A stretch of 41,109 nt of DNA from Candidatus Atribacteria bacterium (GTDB taxonomy: Bacteria > Atribacterota > Phoenicimicrobiia > Phoenicimicrobiales > Stramentimicrobiaceae): positions 1 through 41,109 of the forward strand of contig JAGYIZ010000018.1 in the NCBI GenBank assembly GCA_018402425.1, given 5' to 3'. Within the stretch, counting starts at the first letter, position 1, and every line of letters begins with the position of its first letter. A program made the translations under genes and the position numbers. Below the pieces are notes generated by a model, which made no database searches, was not told where the DNA came from, and saw nothing but the letters and a program-made list of their open reading frames with translations. Below are positions 7,898 through 16,200 of this stretch, piece after piece.

Positions 7898-9073
7898 ATG
7901 TCAATGAATTTAGAAATAATGGATACTACTTTAAGAGATGGAGAACAGATGAAAAATGTTAGCTATTCTCCTGATGAAAAATTGGCACTTGCAAAAATAT
8001 TATTAGATGAAATAAAAGTAGATAGAATTGAGATTACCAGTGCCAAGGTGAGTGTAGGTGAAAAAGAAGCAGTTCGAAAAATAATTGATTGGGCAAATCA
8101 ATACAAATATACTCAAAGAGTTGAAATACTGGGTTTTGTAGATATTACCGAATCAGTAGATTGGATTTCTAATTTAGGCGGAAAGGTAATAAATATTCTG
8201 GCCAAAGGATCAATAAATCATTTAACTAATCAGCTAAGAAAAACAAAAGAGCAACATGTCAAAGAAATTAAGGAAACAATATCATACGCAGGGAAAAAAG
8301 AGATTACTTGCAATCTATGGCTGGAAGATTGGTCTAATGGCATGCTTAATTCTCCGGACTATGTATATTATTTAATAGATAATCTTGCTGAAGAAAGCAT
8401 AGAAAGATTTATGTTACCAGATACACTTGGAATTTTGTATCCATCTCAGGTTTATCACTTTTTGAAAAACATTATCAGGAAATATCCCAAACTGCATTTT
8501 GATTTTCATGCTCACAATGATTACGGATTGGCTACTGCCAATACTATATCAGCAGCTGAGGCAGGAATTAAGGGTGTTCATTGTACTGTTAACGGTATGG
8601 GAGAAAGAGCCGGCAATGCACCCCTGGAAGAAGTTGTCGTAGCACTAAAAGATTTTCTCAATATTGATACAGGTATTGAAGAAAAAAGTTTATATCATTT
8701 GAGTAAGACTGTCGAGGCTTTTTCTACTTATCGTATTGCCTCAAATAAGCCAATTTGTGGAGAAAATGTCTTTACCCAAACTGCAGGCATTCATGCAGAT
8801 GGAGATAGAAAAGGCAATCTATATGCCAGCAGGCTTTTACCCGAGAGATTTAACCGTAAGAGGCAATATTCTTTGGGGAAATTAAGCGGTAAATCCAATT
8901 TAGATTATAATTTGGAAGAGATAGGTATTGAACTTTCCAAAGAACAAAAAAAGAATATATTGGACAGGGTTATTGAATTGAGTGATAAAAAGAAAACAAT
9001 TACTGCTAACGCTGATTTACCTTATATTATATCTGATGTTTTGGAGACTCTGAAGAAAATACTTTTAAATTAA
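7898..9073 (+). CDS. LeuA-like (citramalate/isopropylmalate synthase family) catalytic part, N-terminal piece of a frameshifted gene
   Basis: A DRE-TIM acyltransferase related to LeuA but of a separate subfamily. MDTTLRDGEQ opens it, followed by LWLEDWSNGMLNSPDYV, FDFHAHNDYGLATAN (metal-binding HxH) and NGMGERAGNAPLEE. The subfamily is known from leucine operons of other bacteria, where it carries a C-terminal LeuA-type regulatory domain. Here the frame stops at TAA 9071, and that domain continues in the -1 frame. The start at ATG 7898 is preferred because AAAGG lies about 9 bases upstream; ATG 7889 abuts it. (R)-citramalate synthesis, supplying isoleucine, is the likeliest role, inferred from the presence of a true LeuA next door. 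Confidence 0.75.
   Translation: MSMNLEIMDTTLRDGEQMKNVSYSPDEKLALAKILLDEIKVDRIEITSAKVSVGEKEAVRKIIDWANQYKYTQRVEILGFVDITESVDWISNLGGKVINILAKGSINHLTNQLRKTKEQHVKEIKETISYAGKKEITCNLWLEDWSNGMLNSPDYVYYLIDNLAEESIERFMLPDTLGILYPSQVYHFLKNIIRKYPKLHFDFHAHNDYGLATANTISAAEAGIKGVHCTVNGMGERAGNAPLEEVVVALKDFLNIDTGIEEKSLYHLSKTVEAFSTYRIASNKPICGENVFTQTAGIHADGDRKGNLYASRLLPERFNRKRQYSLGKLSGKSNLDYNLEEIGIELSKEQKKNILDRVIELSDKKKTITANADLPYIISDVLETLKKILLN
9064..9073 (+). other. Candidate -1 frameshift site T TTA AAT followed by TAA stop
   Basis: In the zero frame the codons are CTT TTA AAT TAA. The heptamer T-TTA-AAT (9064-9070) has the X-XXY-YYZ form of -1 slippery sites and directly abuts the stop. After slipping, the next codons read LKAYNILTSHSTKPVAV, which is how this family continues into its C-terminal domain. 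Confidence 0.5.
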
Positions 9074-9474
9074 AAGCATACAATATTTTAACAAGTCATT
9101 CAACAAAACCTGTTGCGGTAATTCAATTGCTCTATAAGGATAAAGAAAATGGCAATACGATTGAATTGGAAGAAATTGCACAGGGTGATGGTGGTTATGA
9201 TGCTTTTATGAATGCCATAAGAAAAATATTCCAGAAAATTGGCCTTAATTTACCAATGCTTATTGATTATAGGGTTAGCATTCCTCCAGGAGGTAAGACA
9301 GATGCATTGGTACAATGTGCTATTACCTGGGAGATAGAGAACAAGCAAAACATTATTACCAAGGGAGTTAATTCTGATCAGGTCTTAGCTGCCATTGAGG
9401 CAACTGAAAAGATGATGAATATTGTTGCTTTGATGAAAAAATCTAATAAAAAACCGGCTGATATGTATAGATAA
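9073..9474 (+). CDS. LeuA-type C-terminal regulatory domain, -1 frame continuation of the LeuA-like gene
   Basis: This open frame continues the preceding gene. It reads KAYNILTSHSTKPVAVIQLLYKD, then IAQGDGGYDAFMNAIRKI, DYRVSIPPGGKTDALVQCAITWE and NSDQVLAAIEATEKMMNI, which together form a complete LeuA dimerisation/regulatory domain of about 130 residues. No ATG and no ribosome-binding site precede it; the first alternative start is TTG 9127, inside the domain. Independent translation is therefore unlikely. It is either reached by -1 frameshifting at 9064-9070 or the gene is broken or mis-sequenced. The sequence is well preserved, with no further stops. Confidence 0.7.
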   Translation, partial: KAYNILTSHSTKPVAVIQLLYKDKENGNTIELEEIAQGDGGYDAFMNAIRKIFQKIGLNLPMLIDYRVSIPPGGKTDALVQCAITWEIENKQNIITKGVNSDQVLAAIEATEKMMNIVALMKKSNKKPADMYR

Positions 9475-9541
9475 AGGAAGAATAATAATAACCATTTATA
9501 TTATATAATATAATGCATTAATAAGAATTGAGGAGGAGATT

Positions 9542-10804
9542 ATGGGAAAAACAATTGCCGAAAAAATAATACAAAATCACTGTAATAAAAAAAATATAAA
9601 AAAAGGTGATTTAGTAAAAGCAAAGGTAGATTTTGCCTTTGCTAATGACATTACCGGACCCCTGGCTATTGAGGTTTTCAATAAAATAGGTGTGAAGGAG
9701 GTATTTAACCGGGACAAAATTACTTTCATTCCCGATCATTTTACACCGAATAAAGATATAAAATCAGCTGAACAAGCAAAGATTATAAAAGAATTTTCAG
9801 AAAATCAAATGCTTACCAACTATTTTGAAGTAGGCCAAGGTGGAATCGAACATGCGCTTTTACCTGAAAAAGGGTTTATACTTCCCGGTCAGTTAATTGT
9901 TGGAGCTGATTCTCATACTCCGACATCAGGAGCGTTAGGAGCATTAGCTATTGGTGTGGGCAGTACCGATTTGGGTGTTGTTCTGGCTATGGGAGAAATA
10001 TGGTTAAAGGTACCGGAAACAATTAAATTTATTTATAATGGAAAATTGAATAAATGGGTTGGAGGAAAAGACCTAATACTTTATACCATTTCTAAAATTG
10101 GAGTAAATGGTGCCAATTATAAAGTCATGGAATTTAGCGGTGATGTTATTAGTCAACTTTCTATTGATAATCGATTTACTATATGTAATATGGCCATTGA
10201 AGCAGGTGCAAAAAGTGGAGTCATTGAGGCAGATAATGTTGCTTTAGATTATTTAAAAGAGAGAGCAAGGGACCTATTTCAAAAAATTAATAGTGATTCG
10301 GATGCTGAATATGAGCAAACAATAGAATATGATGTAGCCAATATAGAACCACAGGTAGCCTTTCCTCATTTACCTGACAAGGGAAGACCTATCAGCGAAG
10401 TAGGAGAAGTCAGAATAGATCAATCTGTAATAGGTTCCTGTACCAATGGTCGTATTGAGGATTTAAGAATTGCTGCCCAAATATTAAAAAATAACAAGGT
10501 TGATTCTAAAATTAGGTTAATTATTCTCCCTGCTACTCAACAGATTTATCTGGATGCCATGGAAGAGGGTTTATTAAAAGTATTTATTGAGGCAGGAGCA
10601 GTCATCAGCCCACCTACATGTGGACCTTGCCTTGGTGGACATATGGGTGTACTGGCAAAAGGAGAAAAGGCAATTTCAACCACCAACCGAAATTTTGTTG
10701 GCAGAATGGGCCATCCGGAAAGTGAAGTATATTTATCGAACCCGGCAGTAGCAGCAGCTTCGGCTATTACCGGGAAAATATCCAGTCCCGAGGAGGTAGT
10801 ATAA
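9542..10804 (+). CDS. leuC: 3-isopropylmalate dehydratase large subunit
   Basis: A 420-aa aconitase-family [4Fe-4S] enzyme that isomerises 2- to 3-isopropylmalate together with LeuD, and may also process citramalate. Visible motifs are [26 protein letters not shown] near residue 120, and the cluster cysteines in [11 protein letters not shown] (about residue 300) and [16 protein letters not shown] (about residue 360). The length and the archaeal-like short form (no extra N-terminal region) fit the LeuC/HacA group. GAGGAGGAG precedes the ATG. leuD follows after 2 bases. Confidence 0.94.
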   Translation: MGKTIAEKIIQNHCNKKNIKKGDLVKAKVDFAFANDITGPLAIEVFNKIGVKEVFNRDKITFIPDHFTPNKDIKSAEQAKIIKEFSENQMLTNYFEVGQGGIEHALLPEKGFILPGQLIVGADSHTPTSGALGALAIGVGSTDLGVVLAMGEIWLKVPETIKFIYNGKLNKWVGGKDLILYTISKIGVNGANYKVMEFSGDVISQLSIDNRFTICNMAIEAGAKSGVIEADNVALDYLKERARDLFQKINSDSDAEYEQTIEYDVANIEPQVAFPHLPDKGRPISEVGEVRIDQSVIGSCTNGRIEDLRIAAQILKNNKVDSKIRLIILPATQQIYLDAMEEGLLKVFIEAGAVISPPTCGPCLGGHMGVLAKGEKAISTTNRNFVGRMGHPESEVYLSNPAVAAASAITGKISSPEEVV

Positions 10805-10806
10805 TC

Positions 10807-11307
10807 ATGATTATAAAAGGTAGTATATGGAAATTTGGAGATAATATTGATACCGATGTCATTATCCCTGCTCGCTACTTGAATACATCAGACGCGGAAG
10901 AGCTAGCATCACATTGCATGGAAGATTATGACCGGGAGTTTATAAAAAAAATGAAGCAGGGAGATATAATTGTTGCCGGAGAAAATTTTGGGTGTGGCAG
11001 TTCCAGAGAACATGCTCCTCTTGCTATTAAAACAGCCGGCATTTCCTGTGTTATTGCTAAGTCTTTCGCTCGAATTTTTTATCGAAATGCCATAAATATA
11101 GGTTTACCCATCTTTGAGTCTGCTGAAACCTTTGAACAGTCTAAACAGGGAGACATTTTAGAAGTAGACTCTGAAGTAGGAGTTATTAAGAATTTTAGTA
11201 ACAATAAGGAATTTCAAATAAACCCCTTACCTGATTTTATTCGGAGTATTATTTCTGCCGGAGGGTTGGTTGAATATACAAAAAAAGAAGTAAGAAGGAG
11301 AAAATAA
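10807..11307 (+). CDS. leuD: 3-isopropylmalate dehydratase small subunit
   Basis: A 166-aa swivel-domain partner of LeuC. It shows [16 protein letters not shown] at the N-terminus, the substrate-recognition loop [14 protein letters not shown] near residue 60, and [17 protein letters not shown] after it. These are diagnostic of the short LeuD/HacB type. It follows leuC by 2 bases, and leuB starts 5 bases after its stop, so the three genes are tightly coupled. Confidence 0.94.
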   Translation: MIIKGSIWKFGDNIDTDVIIPARYLNTSDAEELASHCMEDYDREFIKKMKQGDIIVAGENFGCGSSREHAPLAIKTAGISCVIAKSFARIFYRNAINIGLPIFESAETFEQSKQGDILEVDSEVGVIKNFSNNKEFQINPLPDFIRSIISAGGLVEYTKKEVRRRK

Positions 11308-11312
11308 CAAAA

Positions 11313-12440
11313 ATGTATAATATAGCTTTAATTCCCGGAGACGGAATAGGACCTGAAATCATTAAGGAAGGAAGAAAGGTTCTGGAATCGGCCTCTAAAC
11401 AAAATGGAGTCGAGATCAAGTGGACTGAATATCCTTTTGGTGCAGAACATTATCTAAAAACTGGCGAATTATTGCCTGATAGCGCCCTGAAAGAGATGGA
11501 AGATATGGATGCCATTTATTTAGGAGCGGTAGGAGACCCTCGTGTAAAGCCGGGAATTTTAGAAAAAGAAATACTGCTAAAACTAAGATTTTATCTTGAT
11601 CAATATATCAACCTTAGACCAATTAAGTTATTTAAGGGCGTTCCCACTCCATTGAAGGATAAAAAACCTGAAGACATTAATTTCTATGTTGTCAGAGAAA
11701 ATACTGAAGATTTTTATGTAGGGGTTGGGGGAAGATTTAATGGGAAGAAAAATCAAGACCATTTAGAAGTAATAAGAAAATTATACAAAGCCAGCATTGA
11801 GGTTAATTTTGAATTAGAGAAAGAAGAAGAAATAGCTTACCAGGTTGGATTAATCAGTAAACCCGGCACTGAAAGAGTCATTAAATATGCTTTTGAATTA
11901 GCTAAAAAGAAAAGCCTGAACCTGGTAAGCTCTGTTGATAAGGCAAATGTATTAAGTAATATTTATGGACTTTGGAGGGACACTTTTGAAGAAATTGCCA
12001 ACCAATATCCGGGCATAGAGACCGAGTTTACTTTTGTAGATGCTATTACAATGTGGTTTGTTAGAAAACCGGAGTGGTTTAAGGTTGTCGTTGCACCGAA
12101 TATGTTTGGAGACATAATTACAGATTTAGGGGCAATGATTCAAGGTGGTTTGGGAGTTGCAGCCGGAGGAAATATTAATCCCGATGGCGTGTCGATGTTT
12201 GAACCTATACATGGTTCAGCTCCAAAATACAAAAATAAATCTGTTGTTAACCCAATTGCTACAATATTAGCTGGGGCAATGATGATGGATTCCCTTGGGG
12301 AAACAAAATTAGCGAAAGATATCGAGAATGCATCAGAACAAGTACTTAGTGAAGGGAAAGTAAGATCCAAAGATTTTGGCGGGAGCTCATCTACTGTAGA
12401 AGTTGGTGAAGAAGTTGTTCTTAAATTAAGAAAAATTTAG
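11313..12440 (+). CDS. leuB: 3-isopropylmalate dehydrogenase
   Basis: NAD-dependent oxidative decarboxylation of 3-isopropylmalate, the last specific leucine step before transamination; homologues also act on 3-methylmalate in the citramalate route. The 375-aa protein shows [11 protein letters not shown] at the start, [15 protein letters not shown] with substrate-binding Arg residues near 95-105, [12 protein letters not shown] near 130, and [14 protein letters not shown] with metal-binding Asp residues near 255. [19 protein letters not shown] is the family's late signature. It is the last gene of the T-box operon; no clear terminator follows. The wider family (tartrate, isocitrate dehydrogenases) is excluded mainly by context. 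Confidence 0.9.
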   Translation: MYNIALIPGDGIGPEIIKEGRKVLESASKQNGVEIKWTEYPFGAEHYLKTGELLPDSALKEMEDMDAIYLGAVGDPRVKPGILEKEILLKLRFYLDQYINLRPIKLFKGVPTPLKDKKPEDINFYVVRENTEDFYVGVGGRFNGKKNQDHLEVIRKLYKASIEVNFELEKEEEIAYQVGLISKPGTERVIKYAFELAKKKSLNLVSSVDKANVLSNIYGLWRDTFEEIANQYPGIETEFTFVDAITMWFVRKPEWFKVVVAPNMFGDIITDLGAMIQGGLGVAAGGNINPDGVSMFEPIHGSAPKYKNKSVVNPIATILAGAMMMDSLGETKLAKDIENASEQVLSEGKVRSKDFGGSSSTVEVGEEVVLKLRKI

Positions 12441-12803
12441 TTGACCTTAAAATCCTTTTTTGAAGATAATGTAGTTCAATAGTTTTCAATAATGGTTTAG
12501 TAGATATGGAAGGTTATATCACTTCTTATACTTCCGATTAATCCCTTATTATCAGGCATGTATAAAACCAAGATCCGGGAAATATATAAAATACCAAAAG
12601 AGAGAGACAAGAAGGGGATGAGCAGAAGTTGTGGTGAGTTGTTTATTGAAGGGATTTTGATTAATACATGTTACTAAAGTAATAAAACTCCAATTATCCA
12701 ATTTGATAGTAAATAAGATTAAATATAGGATTATTTGTCTTAAAAATATTATATATAGCAGTTTGATCTTTGGATTTGAAAAATGTACTGATAATCAGAG
12801 AAC
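12441..12803. other. Intergenic, no gene recognised
   Basis: AT-rich, with stops in all frames. A 19-codon frame beginning near 12620 has a GAAGGGG stretch before it but resembles nothing known. No hairpin convincing as the ilv-leu operon terminator was found. Confidence 0.35.
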
Positions 12804-13274
12804 ATAATTTTGATAGTTATAGGGTTAATTTTAAATATAATAGGAATAATCAATTCTGTTATTCTTCTCTTCTGGTATTGTGTTGAACTATATTGCCCTA
12901 ATCTTGCTTTATATAGCTAAAGGAGAAGTAGGATTTAGTCTTCGCATTCTAATTGTCTTTGGTATCTGCCCCTTTATTGGCAGCATTATGATTATATCCT
13001 TCCGCTACTGGGAGCCAGAAAGTATGGTGCATCTCGTATAGGGGTTTGGGGTGCCGTTATAGGGATGTTGGTGGGTATTATATTTTTCCCGCCTTTTGGC
13101 ATTATTTTTGGCCTTTTGATTGGTGCATTTTTGGGTGAACTTATAGCCGGAAAAGAGCAATCACAGGCACTCAGGGCAGGGTTTGCAACCTTTCTGGGAA
13201 GTCTTACTTCAATGGTGGTTAAATTACTCCTTGCTATAGTGATGACTGTATATTTCTTGATTCACCTTATTTAA
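12804..13274 (+). pseudogene. Disrupted DUF456 family membrane protein
   Basis: Three consecutive pieces in different frames line up as one DUF456-like protein of about 155 aa. The first is IILIVIGLILNIIGIINSVI from 12804. The second is SSGIVLNYIALILLYIAKG to FGICPFIGSIM (about 12868-12990). The third is DYILPLLGARKYGASRIG from 12990, running through FGLLIGAFLGELIAGKEQ and ending at 13272-13274. The Gly-rich membrane helices and LLGARKYGASR are typical of the family. Frame changes are needed near 12865 and near 12990, and no start codon with a ribosome-binding site is visible. Only the last 69 codons (from ATG 13065) form an intact frame. Function in the family is unknown. Confidence 0.7.
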
Positions 13275-13562
13275 AGAATTTTTAATAGATATTTCTTGTC
13301 CTTATTTATTAAAGAATAATTTTTTGGTAGGGCTACGGGTGTAGCCATTCAAATAAATTTTTAAATTTATTTCATAGGAATTTTGACTAAAAAATTATAT
13401 AATGAAATTGATTATTTGTATTTTTAGAGGAGAGAAATTTTTGATGTTAAGAAAATGTGGTATCATTGAAAAGAGGGAATAAATTATATTAAAATTGATA
13501 ACCGTATTAGAAAATATCAACCATGGATAGGTGACCTGGTAAATATTTTTTATGACCGAATT

Positions 13563-14126
13563 ATGGAAAAATCAGTTTTTCCAAAAAAATTTAATGGTAA
13601 TATACAACTGCATTACGATATTCTGAAAAAAGAGTTAGAAAGGGTAGATGGCAAAAAAGTTTTAGAATTAGCCACAGGTAGCGGAAATGCTGTAAATTTC
13701 CTTAATAAGAATAATCAATATACAGGCATAGATATAAGTCCTGGCTTATTACGGAAGGCTTGTCAAAGATTCAGAAATAATGGATTTCAAAATGCTGAAT
13801 TCTTTTTAACAGGTGCAGAAGACTTACCTTTTCAGGATGGAATGTTCGATATAGTGATTTGCCATTTATCTTTAAATTTTTTTAGTAATATAGAAAAAGC
13901 CATACTGGAATCGACGCGTGTTTCAAAAGAATATGCGATTTTCTTTGGTAGTGTTCCGATACCGGAAAGAAAATCTAATGATGCTATAATAAGAGGTAAA
14001 TTATTTTCGAAAGAAGAACTAAAAAATATTTTTGAAAAATTTGGCTGGGAGTTTGATTCTTTGCCAGAGATAAATGGAGCATTGCTCTATTTTAAGGCAG
14101 AGAAAAGAAAACAGCAATCCAGCTAA
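13563..14126 (+). CDS. Class I SAM-dependent methyltransferase
   Basis: A Rossmann-fold methyltransferase of the Methyltransf_11 type, substrate unknown. It shows motif I VLELATGSGNAVNFL, motif II YTGIDIS, GAEDLPFQDGMFDIVICHL (motifs III-IV) and a C-terminal GALLYFKAE strand. The open frame extends upstream to 13470 with protein-like sequence (RIRKYQPWIGDLVNIFYDRI) but contains no ATG, GTG or TTG. The normal N-terminus may therefore begin at a non-canonical codon or at ATG 13444, which follows AGGAGAG but is in another frame. The given start is the first in-frame ATG and is probably too short. Confidence 0.78.
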   Translation: MEKSVFPKKFNGNIQLHYDILKKELERVDGKKVLELATGSGNAVNFLNKNNQYTGIDISPGLLRKACQRFRNNGFQNAEFFLTGAEDLPFQDGMFDIVICHLSLNFFSNIEKAILESTRVSKEYAIFFGSVPIPERKSNDAIIRGKLFSKEELKNIFEKFGWEFDSLPEINGALLYFKAEKRKQQSS

Positions 14127-14196
14127 ACACCATATATGGATTTAACTGCAGAAGTAATAAATCAAAATATAATACAAAATGATTAAGGAGTATAGC

Positions 14197-14649
14197 ATGC
14201 TGATGGAAGAAAAAGTAAAAATAGGTATTATAATCTGTCATCGTTATCATCGTTGTGCCGGTGGTAAGTGTTTAAGGGCTATGCGCAATAGGGAAGGCGC
14301 TTTTTCAATTTACCAAGACAAAGAAATAGAACTGGTCGGCTACACTACCTGTGACGGTTGTCCTGGAGGGAATATAGAATATTCACCTGAAGAGATGAAA
14401 AAAAATGGAGCCCAGATCATTCATCTTGCTACCGGGTTGATAGTCGGGTATCCTCCTTGCCCAAGAATAAAGCATTTCAAGAAATTTATAGAGCAGAAGT
14501 TTGGCTTAAAAGTAGTTATCGGAACACATCCTATCCCTCAGAATTATTATCTGGTTCATTCTAAATTGCATACCTGGGATTCAGCAGGTTGGCAGAAAAT
14601 TATTCAGCCTACCCTGGCTACCGAAGCTATTAGACTGGCTTATGATTGA
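14197..14649 (+). CDS. CGGC domain-containing protein
   Basis: A 150-aa protein with the CGGC-domain pattern: ICHRYHRCAGGKCLRAMRNREGAF at the N-terminus, YTTCDGCPGG near residue 50, VGYPPCPRIKHF near 90, and VIGTHPIPQNYYL near 110. The many conserved Cys and His suggest metal or cluster binding; function in the family is not established. ATG 14197 is preferred over ATG 14179 because AAGGAG lies 6 bases before it. It sits between the methyltransferase and the isoleucine T-box leader. Confidence 0.8.
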   Translation: MLMEEKVKIGIIICHRYHRCAGGKCLRAMRNREGAFSIYQDKEIELVGYTTCDGCPGGNIEYSPEEMKKNGAQIIHLATGLIVGYPPCPRIKHFKKFIEQKFGLKVVIGTHPIPQNYYLVHSKLHTWDSAGWQKIIQPTLATEAIRLAYD

Positions 14650-14703
14650 CAGATAGGGTTTTTGCTGGATTAATAATAAATACAAACTCTACTTGGATTG
14701 TGT

Positions 14704-14732
14704 TTGACAGTGAAAATAAATAAGAGTAAAAT
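14704..14732 (+). promoter_or_regulatory. Sigma-A type promoter of the TRAP-ilvD T-box leader
   Basis: TTGACA at 14704-14709, 17-base spacer, TAAAAT at 14727-14732. The -10 ends 27 bases before the base of T-box Stem I. It has the same hexamers, spacing and placement as the promoter at 3525-3553. Confidence 0.8.
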
Positions 14733-14757
14733 TAAAAAAATTTGTTTCTAAATAGAT

Positions 14758-15010
14758 GCAAAAGAAGACAGTAAGCATGTTCTTTAATATCAGAGAGTCA
14801 AGAAAAGGTGAAAATTGGCAAAAGGGATAGGCTGAAAATCACTTCTTTTATTTTTGAAGAATATAATATAAAAAAGAATACTTATATTTATTACCTAGAA
14901 TGAGAGTAAGGGAAATAACCGTAATAATTATTCTCTTGCTAAATTAGGGTGGTACCACGACAACCTTCGTCCCTATTGTTAATTACTATAGGAATGGAGG
15001 TTTTTATTTT
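14758..15010 (+). promoter_or_regulatory. T-box leader, isoleucine (AUC) specifier, for TRAP transporter and ilvD
   Basis: The Stem I base pairs AAAAGAAG (14760-14767) with CTTCTTTT (14842-14849). AGTA (14770-14773) faces GAA (14834-14836), which is followed by A-ATC-A, so the specifier codon is ATC (14838-14840), isoleucine, in the same spacing as CTC in the first T-box. AGAGAG and GGTGAAAAT mark distal Stem I. The T-box proper, AGGGTGGTACCACG, is at 14946-14959 with TGGT for the tRNA ACCA end. A terminator follows: CCTTCGTCCCTAT pairs imperfectly with ATAGGAATGGAGG, then TTTTTATTTT. Confidence 0.9.
14963..15010 (+). terminator. T-box regulated terminator before dctP
   Basis: An imperfect stem (14963-14976 with 14988-15000) is followed by a T-rich tail. 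The 5' arm is shared with the antiterminator of the isoleucine T-box. Confidence 0.8.
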
Positions 15011-15115
15011 ATCAATAAAAATTGACTGAATATCAAGGAAAGGGAGGTGAAATAACAAAAAATTTATTGAGATTCTTAAACCATTATTAAAAACAAAAAG
15101 AAAGGTAATGAAAAA

Positions 15116-16111
15116 ATGAGGAGATTTTTAAGTGTAATATTTGTAATTATTTTCCTGGCAGTTATTTCTTTGTCAGGATTAGCTGCTGAGGCAGCAAGAG
15201 TAGTAAAATTAGCCCATGTGGTTAATGAACAGGATGCTTTTCATATATCAGCATTAAAATTTAAGGAAGTTGTGGAACAAAAGACAGATGGTAATATTGT
15301 TGTTGAGATTCATCCCAATGCTGAATTAGGAGATGAAAGAACTTTATTGGAGGGGATGCAATTAGGAACTATTGATATGGGAGTTATTACCAATGGTCCA
15401 ATTGCTAATTTTCTACCGGAGATGGCCGTCTTCGAAATGCCATTTTTATTTGGGACTCCCGAAGAAGCTTACCATATTCTTGATGGTGAAATCGGTCAGG
15501 AAGTATTAAGCAGACTAAGTGATATTCGCATGCATGGCCTTGCATACTCAGAGCGTGGTTTCAGAAATTTAACCAATAGTGTAAGACCTGTTAAAAAAGC
15601 AAGTGATATTGATGGGTTGAAAATTCGCTTAATGGAAAGCCCTCTATATGTTGATACTTTTAAGGCCTTAGGTGCAAATGCTGTTCCCATGGCCTGGACA
15701 GAATGTCTTACCGGACTTTCCCAGGGTACTATTGATGGTCAGGAAAATCCGATTGTCGTTGTGTATTCTTTTAAATTATTTGAATCCCAGGATTATATGA
15801 CACTAGATCGACACACTTATGCTCCTGCCACTATTATGCTTAGTGATAAATTATGGCAGTCACTGACACCTGAAGAACAGTCTGTTTTTAAGGAAGCAGC
15901 TAAACTAGGTGGACAGGCAGCCAGGGATTATAATAATGATAACGAAGCTGAACAGTTACAATTTATCAAGGATCAGGGTATGGTTGTAGAAGAAAATCCG
16001 GAGCTTGATACTTTCAGGGATGCTGTAAAGCCTGTTTACGAGAAATACGGGCCCCAATTTGGTGGTCTTTTAGAGGATATTCAAGAAGCCTTGGCAGAAT
16101 TTCGTAGTTAA
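15116..16111 (+). CDS. dctP: TRAP transporter solute-binding protein
   Basis: The extracytoplasmic receptor of a tripartite ATP-independent transporter. It is 331 aa with a signal peptide (MRRFLSVIFVIIFLAVISL, cleavage near LAAEA). The DctP family phrases ELGDERTLLEGMQLGTIDMG, KIRLMESPLYVDTFKALGAN and QGTIDGQENP are clear. The Arg in KIRLMES corresponds to the residue that typically salt-bridges a substrate carboxylate. The substrate is therefore probably an organic acid. Control by an isoleucine T-box and the ilvD gene downstream point to a branched-chain amino acid precursor such as a 2-oxo acid; this is inference. Confidence 0.93.
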   Translation: MRRFLSVIFVIIFLAVISLSGLAAEAARVVKLAHVVNEQDAFHISALKFKEVVEQKTDGNIVVEIHPNAELGDERTLLEGMQLGTIDMGVITNGPIANFLPEMAVFEMPFLFGTPEEAYHILDGEIGQEVLSRLSDIRMHGLAYSERGFRNLTNSVRPVKKASDIDGLKIRLMESPLYVDTFKALGANAVPMAWTECLTGLSQGTIDGQENPIVVVYSFKLFESQDYMTLDRHTYAPATIMLSDKLWQSLTPEEQSVFKEAAKLGGQAARDYNNDNEAEQLQFIKDQGMVVEENPELDTFRDAVKPVYEKYGPQFGGLLEDIQEALAEFRS

Positions 16112-16134
16112 TTTATGTTTTTTATTGTTAAAGT

Positions 16135-16177
16135 GATAGTCTTGCAGTCTTAACTGAATTCATGCTGCAAGACTATC
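16135..16177 (+). promoter_or_regulatory. Intercistronic hairpin between dctP and dctQ
   Basis: A perfect 13-bp inverted repeat, GATAGTCTTGCAG (16135-16147) and CTGCAAGACTATC (16165-16177), with a 17-base loop. It has no long T tract. Such hairpins after binding-protein genes commonly stabilise the upstream message or partly attenuate transcription, raising receptor over permease; that role is inferred here. Confidence 0.65.
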
Positions 16178-16200
16178 GAATGTTTATATAAGGATTTAAA

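Noticed and set aside
9101-9116. Stem-loop CAACA/TGTTG as frameshift stimulator for the LeuA-like gene
   Set aside because: Only 5 bp and about 30 bases downstream of the heptamer, farther than usual stimulatory structures.
12620-12680. 19-codon frame after GAAGGGG
   Set aside because: Too short, the spacing to the start is poor, and it resembles nothing known.
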